Part shown: piece after piece, positions 16,896 to 24,813 of the stretch
Layout: each line of letters starts with the position of its first letter
Position numbering within the stretch: position 1 is the first letter of the stretch
Source of the DNA: Ramlibacter sp. PS4R-6
GTDB taxonomy: Bacteria; Pseudomonadota; Gammaproteobacteria; Burkholderiales; Burkholderiaceae_C
NCBI RefSeq assembly: GCF_037572775.1
Contig: NZ_JBBHKA010000001.1
Location: forward strand, 3,410,001-3,474,000
Direction of reading: 5' to 3'
Length of the DNA: 64,000 bases
Position numbers and translations under genes: made by a program
Notes under the pieces: model-generated
The model's database searches: none
What the model saw: only the letters and a program-made list of their open reading frames with translations
Told to the model about the DNA's origin: nothing

Positions 16896-17402
16896 ATGAA
16901 AACCACAGCCATCCTCTGCACCGCGCTCGCCGCGACGCTGGGCTTCAGCACCGCCGCGCAGGCGCGCGACTGGGACCGCGACGGCAACCGCCAGGGCCGC
17001 GACCACGTGCAGCGCCACGACGGCAGCCGCCACCAGGAACGCAACGTGGAGCGCAACTGGCAGCGCGACCACCAGCGCAGCTACCAGGACAACCAGACCC
17101 AGCGCTACTCGCAGCGCAGCTACGCGCAGCCGCAATACCGCGCGTACGACAACTACGCGCCGCAGTACCGCTCGTACGGCCAGTACACGCCGCAGTACCG
17201 GCAGGCATACGCCCCGCGCTACTACGCCGGCGGCTACGTGCCCCACCAGTACCGCGCGCAGCGCTACTGGGTGAACGACTGGCGCTCCCGCCACCTCTAC
17301 GCCCCGCCCTATGGCTACCAGTGGGTCCAGACGGATGGCGGCGACGTGCTCCTGATGGCGCTGGCCACGGGCCTCATTGCCAGCGCGATCCTGTCGCAGT
17401 GA
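16896..17402 (+). CDS. RcnB-like secreted protein (paralogue 1)
   Basis: 168 aa; signal peptide 1-23 (STAAQA cut), then a long Arg/Gln/Tyr-rich low-complexity stretch (QYRAYDNYAPQYRSYGQY) and the RcnB-type C-terminal module YWVNDWRSRHLYAPPYGYQWVQTDGGDVLLMAL. RcnB of E. coli is a periplasmic protein needed for Ni/Co homeostasis; no nickel-efflux gene lies here, so only the fold is claimed. GGGAG before the ATG. It heads a tandem pair with the next gene. Confidence 0.82.
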   Translation: MKTTAILCTALAATLGFSTAAQARDWDRDGNRQGRDHVQRHDGSRHQERNVERNWQRDHQRSYQDNQTQRYSQRSYAQPQYRAYDNYAPQYRSYGQYTPQYRQAYAPRYYAGGYVPHQYRAQRYWVNDWRSRHLYAPPYGYQWVQTDGGDVLLMALATGLIASAILSQ

Positions 17403-17418
17403 GCGGGGATTTTCCGAC

Positions 17419-17441
17419 GCGCGCGGCCGCCGGCCGCGCGC
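17419..17441. other. perfect 10-bp GC hairpin between RcnB-like paralogues
   Basis: GCGCGCGGCC and its exact complement separated by 3 nt, in the 70-nt gap of the tandem RcnB-like genes, with no U-tract. A very stable RNA hairpin is predicted that could separate expression of the two genes or protect the 3' end of the first. Confidence 0.5.
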
Positions 17442-17472
17442 ACCATGGGTGCCGACCGTTGGGAGATAAGCC

Positions 17473-17946
17473 ATGAACAAGACCCTCGTGATGGGCGCCG
17501 TGCTGGCAGCCGCCAGCTTCGGGGCCGCAGCCCAGCCGGACTACGGCGCATACCGCGACTCGCAGATCCAGGCACAGCAGCAGTACCAGGCGCCGCAGCC
17601 GGGTTCGGAGCACTACAACCCCGAGCTCGACCCGCGCAGCCCGCAGTACAACGCGAACAACGTGCCGCCCGGCCACGCGTACGCGAACGACCCGCAGCGC
17701 TCGCAGTACCAGTCGGTGTCGCCCGGCTACGAGTACGACCGCCAGGCGCGCGTGTTCGGCCAGCGCTTCCGTGCCGGCGGCTACGCGCCGCAGTTCCGCT
17801 CGGAGCAATACTGGGTGCGCGACTGGCGCGCCCGCCGCCTCGACCGGCCGCCGCAGGGCTACCGCTGGGTGCAGGCCGACAACGGAGAGGTGCTGCTGAT
17901 GGCGCAGGACTCCGGGCGCATCGCGCGCGTCATCGGCCGCCGCTAG
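17473..17946 (+). CDS. RcnB-like secreted protein (paralogue 2)
   Basis: 157 aa; signal peptide (FGAAAQ cut near 21), Gln/Tyr/Pro-rich linker, then the same C-terminal module as the preceding gene (YWVRDWRARRLDRPPQGYRWVQADNGEVLLMA), so the two arose by duplication. GGGAG lies 7 nt before the ATG. Periplasmic; function unknown. Confidence 0.82.
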   Translation: MNKTLVMGAVLAAASFGAAAQPDYGAYRDSQIQAQQQYQAPQPGSEHYNPELDPRSPQYNANNVPPGHAYANDPQRSQYQSVSPGYEYDRQARVFGQRFRAGGYAPQFRSEQYWVRDWRARRLDRPPQGYRWVQADNGEVLLMAQDSGRIARVIGRR

Positions 17947-17953
17947 CAGCGTT

Positions 17954-18883
17954 TCAGTCCAGCGGCCGCGTCAGGTACACCAGCTCGCGGCCGGGGATGT
18001 GCACGCGCGCCGGCATGAAGATCGTGCAGCCGTCGACCGGCGCGCGCACTTCCTCGTCGCCGTCCGTCACGATCAGCTCGCCCTTGTCGAAGGTTTCCAT
18101 GCCGACGACGGGGCGCGCGAACTTCACGTTCCCCGTCTTGATCACCGGCGTGGCCAGCAGCTCGTAGCGCCGCTGCCGCTGCGGCGCGGGCCACGACGGG
18201 TCCGCATCCACCAGCCCGAAGTGCGCGAGGAAGCGCATCGTCACTTCCACCGCGAGCTCGCCGCTCGCGCGGCGGAAGTGCTGGCCGCATTCGACCACCA
18301 GCGACACGCCGTCGTGGGAGGCCTTGCCGTGCAGGCCGTGTTCGATGAGCGGCGTGCCGGTGCTCATGCCGCCGGGCATCACCAGGTGGACGGGCGGCAC
18401 GCCGATGGCGGTTGCCGCCCTCGCGTTGCGCTCGAAGCCCGAGTAGACCCAGAACGGCTCGACCGGTTGCGCGGTGGAGTGGATGTCGAGGATGTGGTCG
18501 GCTGCGGCGACGACGGGCCGCAGCTCGCGCGCGCGCCGCAGCTCGGGGCTGTCCTCGCCGCCGTCGAGCCACTGGCTGGACCAGATGCGGTTCAAGTTGT
18601 GCACGAGCAGGCGGCTCTTGAAGGGGTCGTTGGTGTCGAACGATTCGTACGCTTCGACATTCGCGAAGCTTACGGTGAGCGTGCCCACCTTGGGGCGCAC
18701 GCCGCGATCGAGCAGGTGCGTCGCGGCGACCATGCCGCAGAACTCGTTGCCGTGCGTGAGCGCGTTGACCAGGACGTGCGGGCCGGGCTTGCCGGACTCG
18801 AAACGGTGGACGTAGGGGACGCCGGCGTTGCCGTCGCGATACGGCTTGAGGTCGCGCGGGAGTAATTCGAAAGTTTGGTCCAT
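17954..18883 (-). CDS. succinylglutamate desuccinylase/aspartoacylase-family deacylase
   Basis: 309-aa zinc carboxypeptidase-like hydrolase. NALTHGNEFCG carries the His and Glu zinc ligands, LDIHST the third ligand, and LVVECGQH the catalytic Glu region; a beta-sandwich C-terminal domain follows. The family removes acyl groups from amino acids. No arginine-catabolism (ast) genes lie beside it, so the substrate is open. The ATG at 18883 starts the homologous region; the frame continues upstream to 19054 without support. Confidence 0.88.
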   Translation of the reverse strand: MDQTFELLPRDLKPYRDGNAGVPYVHRFESGKPGPHVLVNALTHGNEFCGMVAATHLLDRGVRPKVGTLTVSFANVEAYESFDTNDPFKSRLLVHNLNRIWSSQWLDGGEDSPELRRARELRPVVAAADHILDIHSTAQPVEPFWVYSGFERNARAATAIGVPPVHLVMPGGMSTGTPLIEHGLHGKASHDGVSLVVECGQHFRRASGELAVEVTMRFLAHFGLVDADPSWPAPQRQRRYELLATPVIKTGNVKFARPVVGMETFDKGELIVTDGDEEVRAPVDGCTIFMPARVHIPGRELVYLTRPLD

Positions 18884-18937
18884 GCTTACTGCCGTGGAGG
18901 AATTCACGAGGTTACGCGAAACAGTGCGTGTTGCCAC

Positions 18938-18967
18938 TTGTACATGCTTGCAACAAGTTGTTACTAT
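18938..18967 (+). promoter_or_regulatory. possible sigma70-type promoter of the 18992 gene
   Basis: TTGTAC (18938-18943), 18-nt spacer, TACTAT (18962-18967). A small dyad CAAC-AA-GTTG (18951-18960) lies in the spacer and could be an operator. Confidence 0.35.
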
Positions 18968-18991
18968 GCCTGCAGTAACGAGGGGATGTCC

Positions 18992-19651
18992 ATGAGCCTG
19001 ATCGAGCGACTCTTCGGCAAGAAGCCTTCCGTGCCGCCGACGTCGCGCATGCACTCGCAGATTTCATCGGGTGGCCTGTCGCAGCAGAACGCGATGACGA
19101 TGCAAGGCACGACGCGCCGTGAACTCCTGCGCGTCGTCCTGCGCGACACGCTGAACCGCCACGGCATCCCGTCGGCGTGGATCGCCGCGGAAGTCCTCAC
19201 CACGACGTCGCGCAACGGCGAGCGTGGCGTGCACTGGCGGCTGATGATCAAGCATTGGGACCCGCGCCTGCTCGCCTGCGAGATCGCGTTGCAGCAGGCC
19301 CTGATCAAGCGCGTGACGACGTTCGACCCGCTCGCATCCAACTGGCTCACGGGCATCTCGTGGCAGTTCGCGCTGGAAGACGAATCGCAATGCCCGCCGC
19401 TGCCGCACCCGGGCAGCTGGACGTCGGCGCCGCACGAACTGGTGAAGGTCGCGCCCGCGCCCGAGAAGGTGGGCGGCGTGATCGAAGGGCCGGTGCGCAT
19501 CGCCCCGCAGGCCGCGCCCGGCAAGGAAGTCGACGCCGCGCGCGCCGACCTCGACCAGCTGCTCGCCATCCGCGACGCGGATTTCAAGCAGCATGGCGGC
19601 ACCAAGCAGACCTGGGCGAGCACGGAGCCCGCCAAGCTCGACGCGCGCTAG
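18992..19651 (+). CDS. hypothetical cytoplasmic protein
   Basis: 219 aa without signal peptide or membrane segment. N-terminus MSLIERLFGKKPSVPPTSRM; central alpha/beta part (RRELLRVVLRDTLNRHGIPSAWIAAEVLTT..GVHWRLMIKHWDPRLL) and a Pro/Ala linker before a C-terminal helix. The second ATG (18992) is preferred over 18986 because GAGGGG then has normal spacing. The stop overlaps that of the convergent gene at 19648. No family recognised with certainty. Confidence 0.7.
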   Translation: MSLIERLFGKKPSVPPTSRMHSQISSGGLSQQNAMTMQGTTRRELLRVVLRDTLNRHGIPSAWIAAEVLTTTSRNGERGVHWRLMIKHWDPRLLACEIALQQALIKRVTTFDPLASNWLTGISWQFALEDESQCPPLPHPGSWTSAPHELVKVAPAPEKVGGVIEGPVRIAPQAAPGKEVDAARADLDQLLAIRDADFKQHGGTKQTWASTEPAKLDAR

Positions 19652-20124
19652 CCGGCCACGTCCTGCATCACGTCGACGACGAGGTGCAGGCCCTTGGAGA
19701 GCAGCAGGATGTCCTCGCCGGCGCGAACGTACTCGTAGCCGTCGGGAGCCGGCGGCAGCCTGGCCACCACTTCATCGGGCAGGGGATGCGTCTCCACCGC
19801 CTTCTGCAGCGTCTGGCCCACCGCCCAGTAATGCCCCTTGACCTGCGCACGGCAGGTCTTGCCTTCGCGGTCCATGTCCTTGGGGCAGGTCTTCGCCTTG
19901 GCGAAGTGCTGCGCGAACGATCGCTTCGCGGCGGCCTTGTGCTGGTCGGTGAAGAAGCCTCCCAGCTTCACGCCGTAGCCCATGGTGTTGCCGGGTGCGG
20001 GAGCCGCCTGCGGCTCCTGTTCGGCCTTCTTCTCCGCGGCCTTCTGGGCCGCCCCGCTCGCGCCCGCCAGCGCCGCGATCAGGGCGAAGGCCAGGCCGCG
20101 CGCGGAAAACTTCCAACCATCCAT
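19648..20124 (-). CDS. RcnB-like secreted protein (paralogue 3)
   Basis: 158 aa: signal peptide (ALAGASGAAQ), Lys/Glu/Ala linker, then HYWAVGQTLQKAVETHPLPDEVVARLPPAPDGYEYVRAGEDILLLS, the RcnB-type C-terminal module. AGGAG lies 8 nt before the ATG. A GTCCTAC box is 60 nt upstream of the start. It shares the pattern W-VGQ-L...LPPAP-GY-Y...DI with the neighbour at 20253. Confidence 0.78.
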   Translation of the reverse strand: MDGWKFSARGLAFALIAALAGASGAAQKAAEKKAEQEPQAAPAPGNTMGYGVKLGGFFTDQHKAAAKRSFAQHFAKAKTCPKDMDREGKTCRAQVKGHYWAVGQTLQKAVETHPLPDEVVARLPPAPDGYEYVRAGEDILLLSKGLHLVVDVMQDVAG

Positions 20125-20184
20125 TGCGCGTACTCCTCTTGCTACTGCAAGAGAAAAGTCTCATGCGCGGACGAGTTCGCCGCT

Positions 20185-20191
20185 GTAGGAC
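20185..20191 (-). promoter_or_regulatory. GTCCTAC box upstream of the 20124 gene
   Basis: GTCCTAC reading toward the gene, 60 nt before its ATG. A weak -10-like GAGACT lies 22 nt downstream of the box. Confidence 0.45.
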
Positions 20192-20208
20192 GCCGGCCAT
20201 AAATGAAC

Positions 20209-20228
20209 ACGGGGCCGTGAAGCCCCGT
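20209..20228 (-). terminator. possible terminator of the 20253 gene
   Basis: A 7-bp ACGGGGC/GCCCCGT hairpin lies 25 nt beyond the stop of the minus-strand RcnB-like gene. No strong U-tract follows, so function is uncertain. Confidence 0.35.
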
Positions 20229-20252
20229 TACGAAAGGTCGCGGTACGACGGA

Positions 20253-20747
20253 TCAGCCGAAGATGTTGAGCATGATGTCGACCACGACGCGGCCATTGAC
20301 GCGAACGAGCACGATGTCGCCGCCCACACGCTCGTAGCGGTAGCCCACCGGCGCGGGCGGCAGCTGGACCAGCACCGGGCGCGGCACCTCGTAGACCACG
20401 ACGTCGCGCGGCAGGGGCTGGCCCACCGCCCACTTGCGCGCCTGGCCGGGCGGCATGCAGCCGTTGTGCTTCTTGGCGAGGCCGGGCGGGCACTTCTTGG
20501 CCTTGCCCTCGCTGTAGTGCTCCACGTAGTAGCGGCGCGCGGCCTGGCGATGCTCTTCGCGGAAGTACGCGCCTTCGCGGATCTCTTCCTTGGCCGCACG
20601 CTTCTCGGCCTTGCGGTGTTCCTTCTCGGCCTTGCGTTCGGCCTTGTCCGCATGCTTGTCGCCCTTGTCGCCGTCCTTGGCGAAAGCGGGCATGCTCAAG
20701 AGGGACGCGGCGGCGATGGCTGCAGCGATGGCGAGGCGACGGTTCAT
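20253..20747 (-). CDS. RcnB-like secreted protein (paralogue 4)
   Basis: 164 aa: signal peptide (LLSMPAFA cut), a charged Lys/Glu/Ala helix, then KWAVGQPLPRDVVVYEVPRPVLVQLPPAPVGYRYERVGGDIVLV, the RcnB module, ending in a hydrophobic VVDIMLNIF. CAGGAG precedes the ATG. The GTCCTAC box lies 59 nt upstream. The reading frame continues far upstream through gshA, but only this part is coding. Confidence 0.8.
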   Translation of the reverse strand: MNRRLAIAAAIAAASLLSMPAFAKDGDKGDKHADKAERKAEKEHRKAEKRAAKEEIREGAYFREEHRQAARRYYVEHYSEGKAKKCPPGLAKKHNGCMPPGQARKWAVGQPLPRDVVVYEVPRPVLVQLPPAPVGYRYERVGGDIVLVRVNGRVVVDIMLNIFG

Positions 20748-20806
20748 GGGTTGCTCCTGTTGTCCTGGCTCAACGGCAAACATGGCCGCACGGCTGACCT
20801 GCGGCT

Positions 20807-20813
20807 GTAGGAC
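20807..20813 (-). promoter_or_regulatory. GTCCTAC box upstream of the 20747 gene
   Basis: GTCCTAC reading toward the gene, 59 nt before its ATG; CATGTT lies 22 nt further on as a poor -10 candidate. Confidence 0.45.
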
Positions 20814-20830
20814 AAAGTCGCGACTTGTAA

Positions 20831-22384
20831 CTACACCGCGGCGAGAGCCGGGGCGATCGCCGCGCGCGTCATGCCCAGCCGATCGGGCGAGACGTACTGC
20901 TGGCGCCACACCTCGAAGGGCAGCGTGTCGGCGGCCTCGATGGCTTTCTGCTCGCGCACCGAGGTCGCGCTGAGCTCCTCGAACTTCGTTTGCAGCGCCG
21001 CAGGGAACGGCAGCGCGAGCAGCTTCGACTTGGTCTGCTTCGACTGCGCGCGCGTGAAGGCAATGTGCGACTGGCCGTGCTCGGCCTCCATCACGGCCAG
21101 CACGCGTGCCGACGGCAACAGCTCGGGCCCTTGGAGCAGCGCGCGCGCCGAACGCAGCGCATCGCCGTAGTCGGTGCTGCCGTGCGTGGCATCGAGCATT
21201 GCGGCGATCGGCGCGCAGGCATCGAGCAGCTCGGCGGCCCATTCGACCAGCGGGACCTCGCGGTTGCCGCGCTCGAGCATCAGCCCGGGCTGGCGGCCGA
21301 ACGCCGCGGTCTTGTGCTGGTTGCGCCCGAGCGCCGCGATCTCCGCCGGCGTGTCGTTGGGGCTGTCCTGCAGCAGGCAGTGCAGCAGGAAGATGTCGAG
21401 GAAGCGCACCGTCGGTAGCGTGATGCCGATGGGCACGAACGGGTTCAGGTCCAGCAGGCGCACCTCGACGTACTCCACGCCGCGATCGCGCAGCGCGTGC
21501 AGCGGGCGTTCGCCGGACTGGATCACGCGCTTGGGGCGGATGGTGCCGTAGAACTCGTTCTCGATCTGCAGCAGGCTGGTGGCGAGCTGGTTGTACTCGC
21601 CGCCCGGGTTCATGATGCCGATCGCTTCGTAGGCGGGGTACGGACGCGTCAGCGCTTCCTGCAGCGAAGCCGCGTAGCCCTCGAGCCCGTTGTAGCTCAC
21701 GGCCAGGCTGGCCTGCGCCTCGCTCTGGTAGCCCAGGCGCCCCATGCGCAGCGACGTGCCGTAGGGCATGTACATCGTGCCCTCGGCGAGCTTCTCCAGC
21801 GAATGCTGGCGGCCCGCGACGAAGCTCGAACACACAGCGGGCGATGCGCCGAACAGATAGAGAAGCAGGAAGGCGTGGCGGCGGAAGTTGCGGATGAGCG
21901 CGAAGTACTCCTCGCTCGTCACACCGGGCAGCGACCAGTTGTAGTGGATGCCCGAGATCGTCTGCATGCGCCGGCCGTAGCGGTGCGCCAGGCCCATGCG
22001 GTACACGCTCTTGGCGCGGCCCACGTTCGACGAACCGTAGCGGCCGATCGGGATGTTCTCGTCGGCCGGCAGGTTGCACGGCATGCTCGACACCCACATC
22101 TGCTCGTCGCCGAGCGCCCGGTACGTGAACTGGTGCACCTGCGTGAGCTCCTCCAGGCAGGCCTCGGGCGTGGCGTGCACGCCCGTGATCAGCTCCAGCT
22201 GCGCTTCGCTGTAGTCGGTGGTGATGTTCGGGTGCGTCAGGGCCGAGCCCAGTGCCTGCGGGTGCGGCGTCATGGCCAGCCCGCCGTCGGCGAGCGTGCG
22301 CAGGCTTTCCTTTTCGATGCCGCGGCGCATGCCCTTCAGCCGGTCGGCGGAAAGGGCGGCGAGGCGGGCCGGGAGCTGGCTCAT
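20831..22384 (-). CDS. gshA: glutamate--cysteine ligase
   Basis: 517-aa ATP-dependent ligase, proteobacterial GshA type, first step of glutathione synthesis (gamma-glutamylcysteine from Glu and Cys). Typical stretches: GIEKESLRTL at the N-terminus (glutamate-binding), DYSEAQLELITG, GIHYNWSLPG, RNFRRHAFLLLYLFGASPAV and EYVEVRLLDLNPF. Full length for the family. Monocistronic by layout; gshB is not in the window. No clear ribosome binding site before the ATG. Confidence 0.96.
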   Translation of the reverse strand: MSQLPARLAALSADRLKGMRRGIEKESLRTLADGGLAMTPHPQALGSALTHPNITTDYSEAQLELITGVHATPEACLEELTQVHQFTYRALGDEQMWVSSMPCNLPADENIPIGRYGSSNVGRAKSVYRMGLAHRYGRRMQTISGIHYNWSLPGVTSEEYFALIRNFRRHAFLLLYLFGASPAVCSSFVAGRQHSLEKLAEGTMYMPYGTSLRMGRLGYQSEAQASLAVSYNGLEGYAASLQEALTRPYPAYEAIGIMNPGGEYNQLATSLLQIENEFYGTIRPKRVIQSGERPLHALRDRGVEYVEVRLLDLNPFVPIGITLPTVRFLDIFLLHCLLQDSPNDTPAEIAALGRNQHKTAAFGRQPGLMLERGNREVPLVEWAAELLDACAPIAAMLDATHGSTDYGDALRSARALLQGPELLPSARVLAVMEAEHGQSHIAFTRAQSKQTKSKLLALPFPAALQTKFEELSATSVREQKAIEAADTLPFEVWRQQYVSPDRLGMTRAAIAPALAAV

Positions 22385-22572
22385 TTCTTCTGTCGGACCG
22401 TGATTTGCTTATTCGGGCGGAAGGTAGCACGGCTGGCTTTTTTCCGCTTCCGGCCGGTTTGCGGCATTTCTGGTAGGCAAAGGGCCCGTGTTGGAGCGCC
22501 CTCCCTAGAAGACTAGGTCGCGCCGACTAGGCCGCTTGCGGAGAATTGCCTCAACCCCTGAAAGGACATCCC

Positions 22573-22899
22573 ATGGACAAGCACGAATTCACCGCCGCCG
22601 CGAAGGCCGCCTTCACGCGTTTCGGCACCACCGCCCACAAGGCGATCGACCTGTACCGCGAAGGCGGCGAGCGCCTGGCCACGCTGGCCGGCGAGCGCTG
22701 GGACACCGCGTTCGAGCAGTCGAAGAAGGAACTCGACGCCGAGACGCGCAAGAACGCCAAGCATGCGCGCGACGTGTTCGCCGGCTACTACGAGCGCGGC
22801 CTGGCCCTGTCGGCCGACGGCGCGGGCGTCGTGGTCGACACGATCGTCGGCGCGTGGATCGCGGGCATCGACCGCGTGGGCTCGTACAAGCACGCTTAA
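22573..22899 (+). CDS. phasin-like small helical protein
   Basis: 108 aa, almost entirely amphipathic helix (AAKAAFTRFGTTAHKAIDLYREGGERLATLAGERWDTAFEQSKKEL..), ending in a Gly/Val-rich hydrophobic segment. Composition resembles phasins and granule-associated proteins, but similarity is loose. AAAGGA precedes the ATG. Upstream lies a direct repeat GACTAGG-N7-GACTAGG (about 22513-22533) and a TCCCTAG about 62 nt before the start, similar to but not the same as the GTCCTAC box. Confidence 0.65.
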   Translation: MDKHEFTAAAKAAFTRFGTTAHKAIDLYREGGERLATLAGERWDTAFEQSKKELDAETRKNAKHARDVFAGYYERGLALSADGAGVVVDTIVGAWIAGIDRVGSYKHA

Positions 22900-22955
22900 G
22901 GCTTCGGGCACCGGGTGGCAGAATGGCCACCCGCACAAGAAAGAGGAGACGAAGC

Positions 22956-23429
22956 ATGGCTGTGACGGTCAACATCGACCTCGGCTACGAGTTCGAGGTC
23001 AAGGCGAAGTACGACGACGTCTTCGCCGTCCTCTCCGACGTTCCCGCCTCCGTGTCGCACTTTCCCAAGGTGGAGAAGCTCACCGACATGGGCGACGGCG
23101 TCTACAAGTGGGAGATGGAGAAGGTCGGCACCAAGGAAGTCGGCATCCAGACCGTCTACGCCAGCAAGTACAAGAGCGACAAGGCCAAGGGCACCGTCGT
23201 GTGGACGCCCGTCAAGGGCGTGGGCAACGCGCTCGTCGGCGGCCACTGGAAGATCAAGGACAACAAGAAGTCCACCTCGATCGAGCTCAAGACCGCCGGT
23301 GAAGTCACCGTGCCGCTGCCGGCGCTGATGAAGATGATCGTGCAGCCGGTCGTCGAAGGCGAGTTCGAGAAGCTCGTCGACAAGTACATCGCCAACCTCA
23401 TCAAGAAGTTCGGCGGCGAGGTGACCTGA
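22956..23429 (+). CDS. SRPBCC (START-like) family protein
   Basis: 157-aa helix-grip fold protein: VNIDLGYEFEVKAKYDDVFAVLSDVPASVSHFPKVEKLTDMG, a central beta sheet and a long C-terminal helix (PALMKMIVQPVVEGEFEKLVDKYIANLIKKF). Such proteins bind lipids or hydrophobic ligands. GAGGAGA lies before the ATG. Follows the phasin-like gene by 56 nt and may be cotranscribed with it. Confidence 0.85.
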   Translation: MAVTVNIDLGYEFEVKAKYDDVFAVLSDVPASVSHFPKVEKLTDMGDGVYKWEMEKVGTKEVGIQTVYASKYKSDKAKGTVVWTPVKGVGNALVGGHWKIKDNKKSTSIELKTAGEVTVPLPALMKMIVQPVVEGEFEKLVDKYIANLIKKFGGEVT

Positions 23430-23441
23430 GCGCGAGCCCAG

Positions 23442-23473
23442 GTCATCCCGGCGCAGGCCGGGATCCAGCGTCG
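23442..23473. repeat. palindromic intergenic repeat, copy A
   Basis: 27-nt core with an 8-bp palindrome (ATCCCGGC / GCCGGGAT) plus a 5-nt flank; identical over 32 nt, in inverted orientation, to copy B at 44736-44767. It fills the gap between the convergent SRPBCC and esterase genes and could end both transcripts. Confidence 0.85.
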
Positions 23474-23474
23474 T

Positions 23475-24134
23475 TTACCCCAGCACCTTCAGCAGCCAGG
23501 CGTTCATCGCCTGGATCTCCTCCATGCACACCGAATGCGGCATGGGGTATTCGTGCCACTCCACGTCGTAGCCCATCGCGCGCAGCGCATCGCGTGAGGC
23601 ATGCGCCGCCGCGACCGGAACGACCGGGTCCATCGTCCCGTGCGCGAGGAACACCGGCGTGAGCCGGTTGGCGTCCGAGCGCTCTTTCTCGGTCGTCTCC
23701 GCCAGCGGCAGGTAGCCCGACATACCGATGATCCCGGCCAGGCGCTCCTTGTGGCGCAGGCCGGTGAGCAGCACCATCGCGCAGCCTTGCGAGAAGCCCG
23801 CCAGCACGATGCGGTTGGCGGCGATGCCGCGCTCCTTCTCGCGCGCGATCACCTCCTCCACCAGCGCAAGCGACGCCCGCAGGCCCTTCTCGTCCTGGCG
23901 CTGCCGCAAATCCGCGCCGAGGATGTCGTACCAGGCGCGCATGCGGTAGCCGCCGTTGATCGTCACCGGCATTTCGGGCGCGTGGGGAAAGACGAAGCGC
24001 ACGGGGCCGACTGCCCGCAAGTCCAGCTCCTGGGCCACCGGCACGAAGTCGTTGCCGTCGGCGCCCAGGCCGTGGAGGATGACGATGCTTGCGCGCGGCT
24101 GAGGCGCGGTCTCGATGTCGATGGTGTCCAGCAC
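23475..24134 (-). CDS. phospholipase/carboxylesterase family hydrolase
   Basis: 219-aa alpha/beta hydrolase: ILHGLGADGNDF (oxyanion loop), nucleophile Ser in LAGFSQGCAMV, Asp in HGTMDPVVPV and His in MPHSVCMEE, a complete triad. Matches the bacterial carboxylesterase/acyl-protein-thioesterase-like group. GTG 24134 is chosen as start: a TATGCT box lies exactly 6 nt upstream and the longer frame has no family residues. Cytoplasmic; natural ester unknown. Confidence 0.9.
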   Translation of the reverse strand: MLDTIDIETAPQPRASIVILHGLGADGNDFVPVAQELDLRAVGPVRFVFPHAPEMPVTINGGYRMRAWYDILGADLRQRQDEKGLRASLALVEEVIAREKERGIAANRIVLAGFSQGCAMVLLTGLRHKERLAGIIGMSGYLPLAETTEKERSDANRLTPVFLAHGTMDPVVPVAAAHASRDALRAMGYDVEWHEYPMPHSVCMEEIQAMNAWLLKVLG

Positions 24135-24140
24135 GCCGCG

Positions 24141-24146
24141 AGCATA
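24141..24146 (-). promoter_or_regulatory. -10-like TATGCT, 6 nt before start (predicted leaderless)
   Basis: TATGCT, then exactly 6 nt, then the GTG of the esterase. No ribosome binding site. Confidence 0.45.
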
Positions 24147-24253
24147 CCGTGCCGGCCCGAGCCGTCCGACAAGCGCATGGCGTCCTCGCCCTACAGCCCG
24201 GCGCGCGCACGCACCCCAAACTGGTTCCACACCTCGGGAGAAAAGGAACTGCG

Positions 24254-24616
24254 ATGCACGTACAAGTCAACACCGGCAATGGGCTTCCCAACAAGGACAC
24301 GCTGGAAAGCTGGGCCAGCGAATTCCTCAACGACTCGCTCGCGCGCTTCAGCCAGGAACTCACGACGGTCGAAGTGCAGCTGAGCGACGAGGCTCGCGGC
24401 AAGCGCGGCGCGAGCGACATGCGCTGCATGCTCGAGGCGCGCCTGACGGGCCATCCGCCCGTCGCCGTGACTCACGAAGCCGGGAATATCGACGAAGCGA
24501 TCCGCGGCGCGGCACAGAAGCTCATCCGTTCGCTGGAGCACACATTCGGGAAACTCGATCGCCACGACCACCGCACGCGCGACACCATCCGCCGCGAAGC
24601 GGAGCCCACGCGTTAG
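24254..24616 (+). CDS. HPF/RaiA-family ribosome-associated protein
   Basis: 120 aa, sigma-54-modulation/HPF fold: MHVQVNTGNGLPNKD, VEVQLSDEA..DMRCMLEARLTGHPPVAVTHEAGNIDEAIRGAAQKLIRSLEHTFGKL. Short form without the C-terminal dimerisation domain, so closer to YfiA/HPF-short. Family members bind the ribosome and reduce activity in stationary phase or stress. AAAGGA before the ATG; an intrinsic terminator follows. Confidence 0.88.
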   Translation: MHVQVNTGNGLPNKDTLESWASEFLNDSLARFSQELTTVEVQLSDEARGKRGASDMRCMLEARLTGHPPVAVTHEAGNIDEAIRGAAQKLIRSLEHTFGKLDRHDHRTRDTIRREAEPTR

Positions 24617-24637
24617 CGGCCACTCCAACCCGACCCG

Positions 24638-24663
24638 AAGGCCACGCGTTGTGGCCTTTTTTT
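24638..24663 (+). terminator. intrinsic terminator after the HPF-like gene
   Basis: 8-bp stem AAGGCCAC / GTGGCCTT, 5-nt loop, then a T-run, 22 nt after the stop codon. Confidence 0.85.
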
Positions 24664-24813
24664 GTAGCCGAATGTGAATCCACGCCGCTGCACAGTCGCG
24701 CGCCAGCAACCACCCTGCACACAACCCCCGCATGCAGTCGTATATTGGTCCCGCGCCCGGTTGGTTTCATGGCCGAAGGCGCGACACCTGAAACCTTCCA
24801 AGGAGCAACCAAG

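Noticed and set aside
20253..22430. A 725-codon minus-strand frame covering gshA and the RcnB-like gene
   Set aside because: Only the last 164 codons are coding (signal peptide at 20747); the rest is the out-of-frame shadow of gshA.
22505..22535. GACTAGG direct repeat and TCCCTAG upstream of the phasin-like gene as a seventh GTCCTAC box
   Set aside because: The heptamer differs at several positions and no TANNNT hexamer follows at the right distance.
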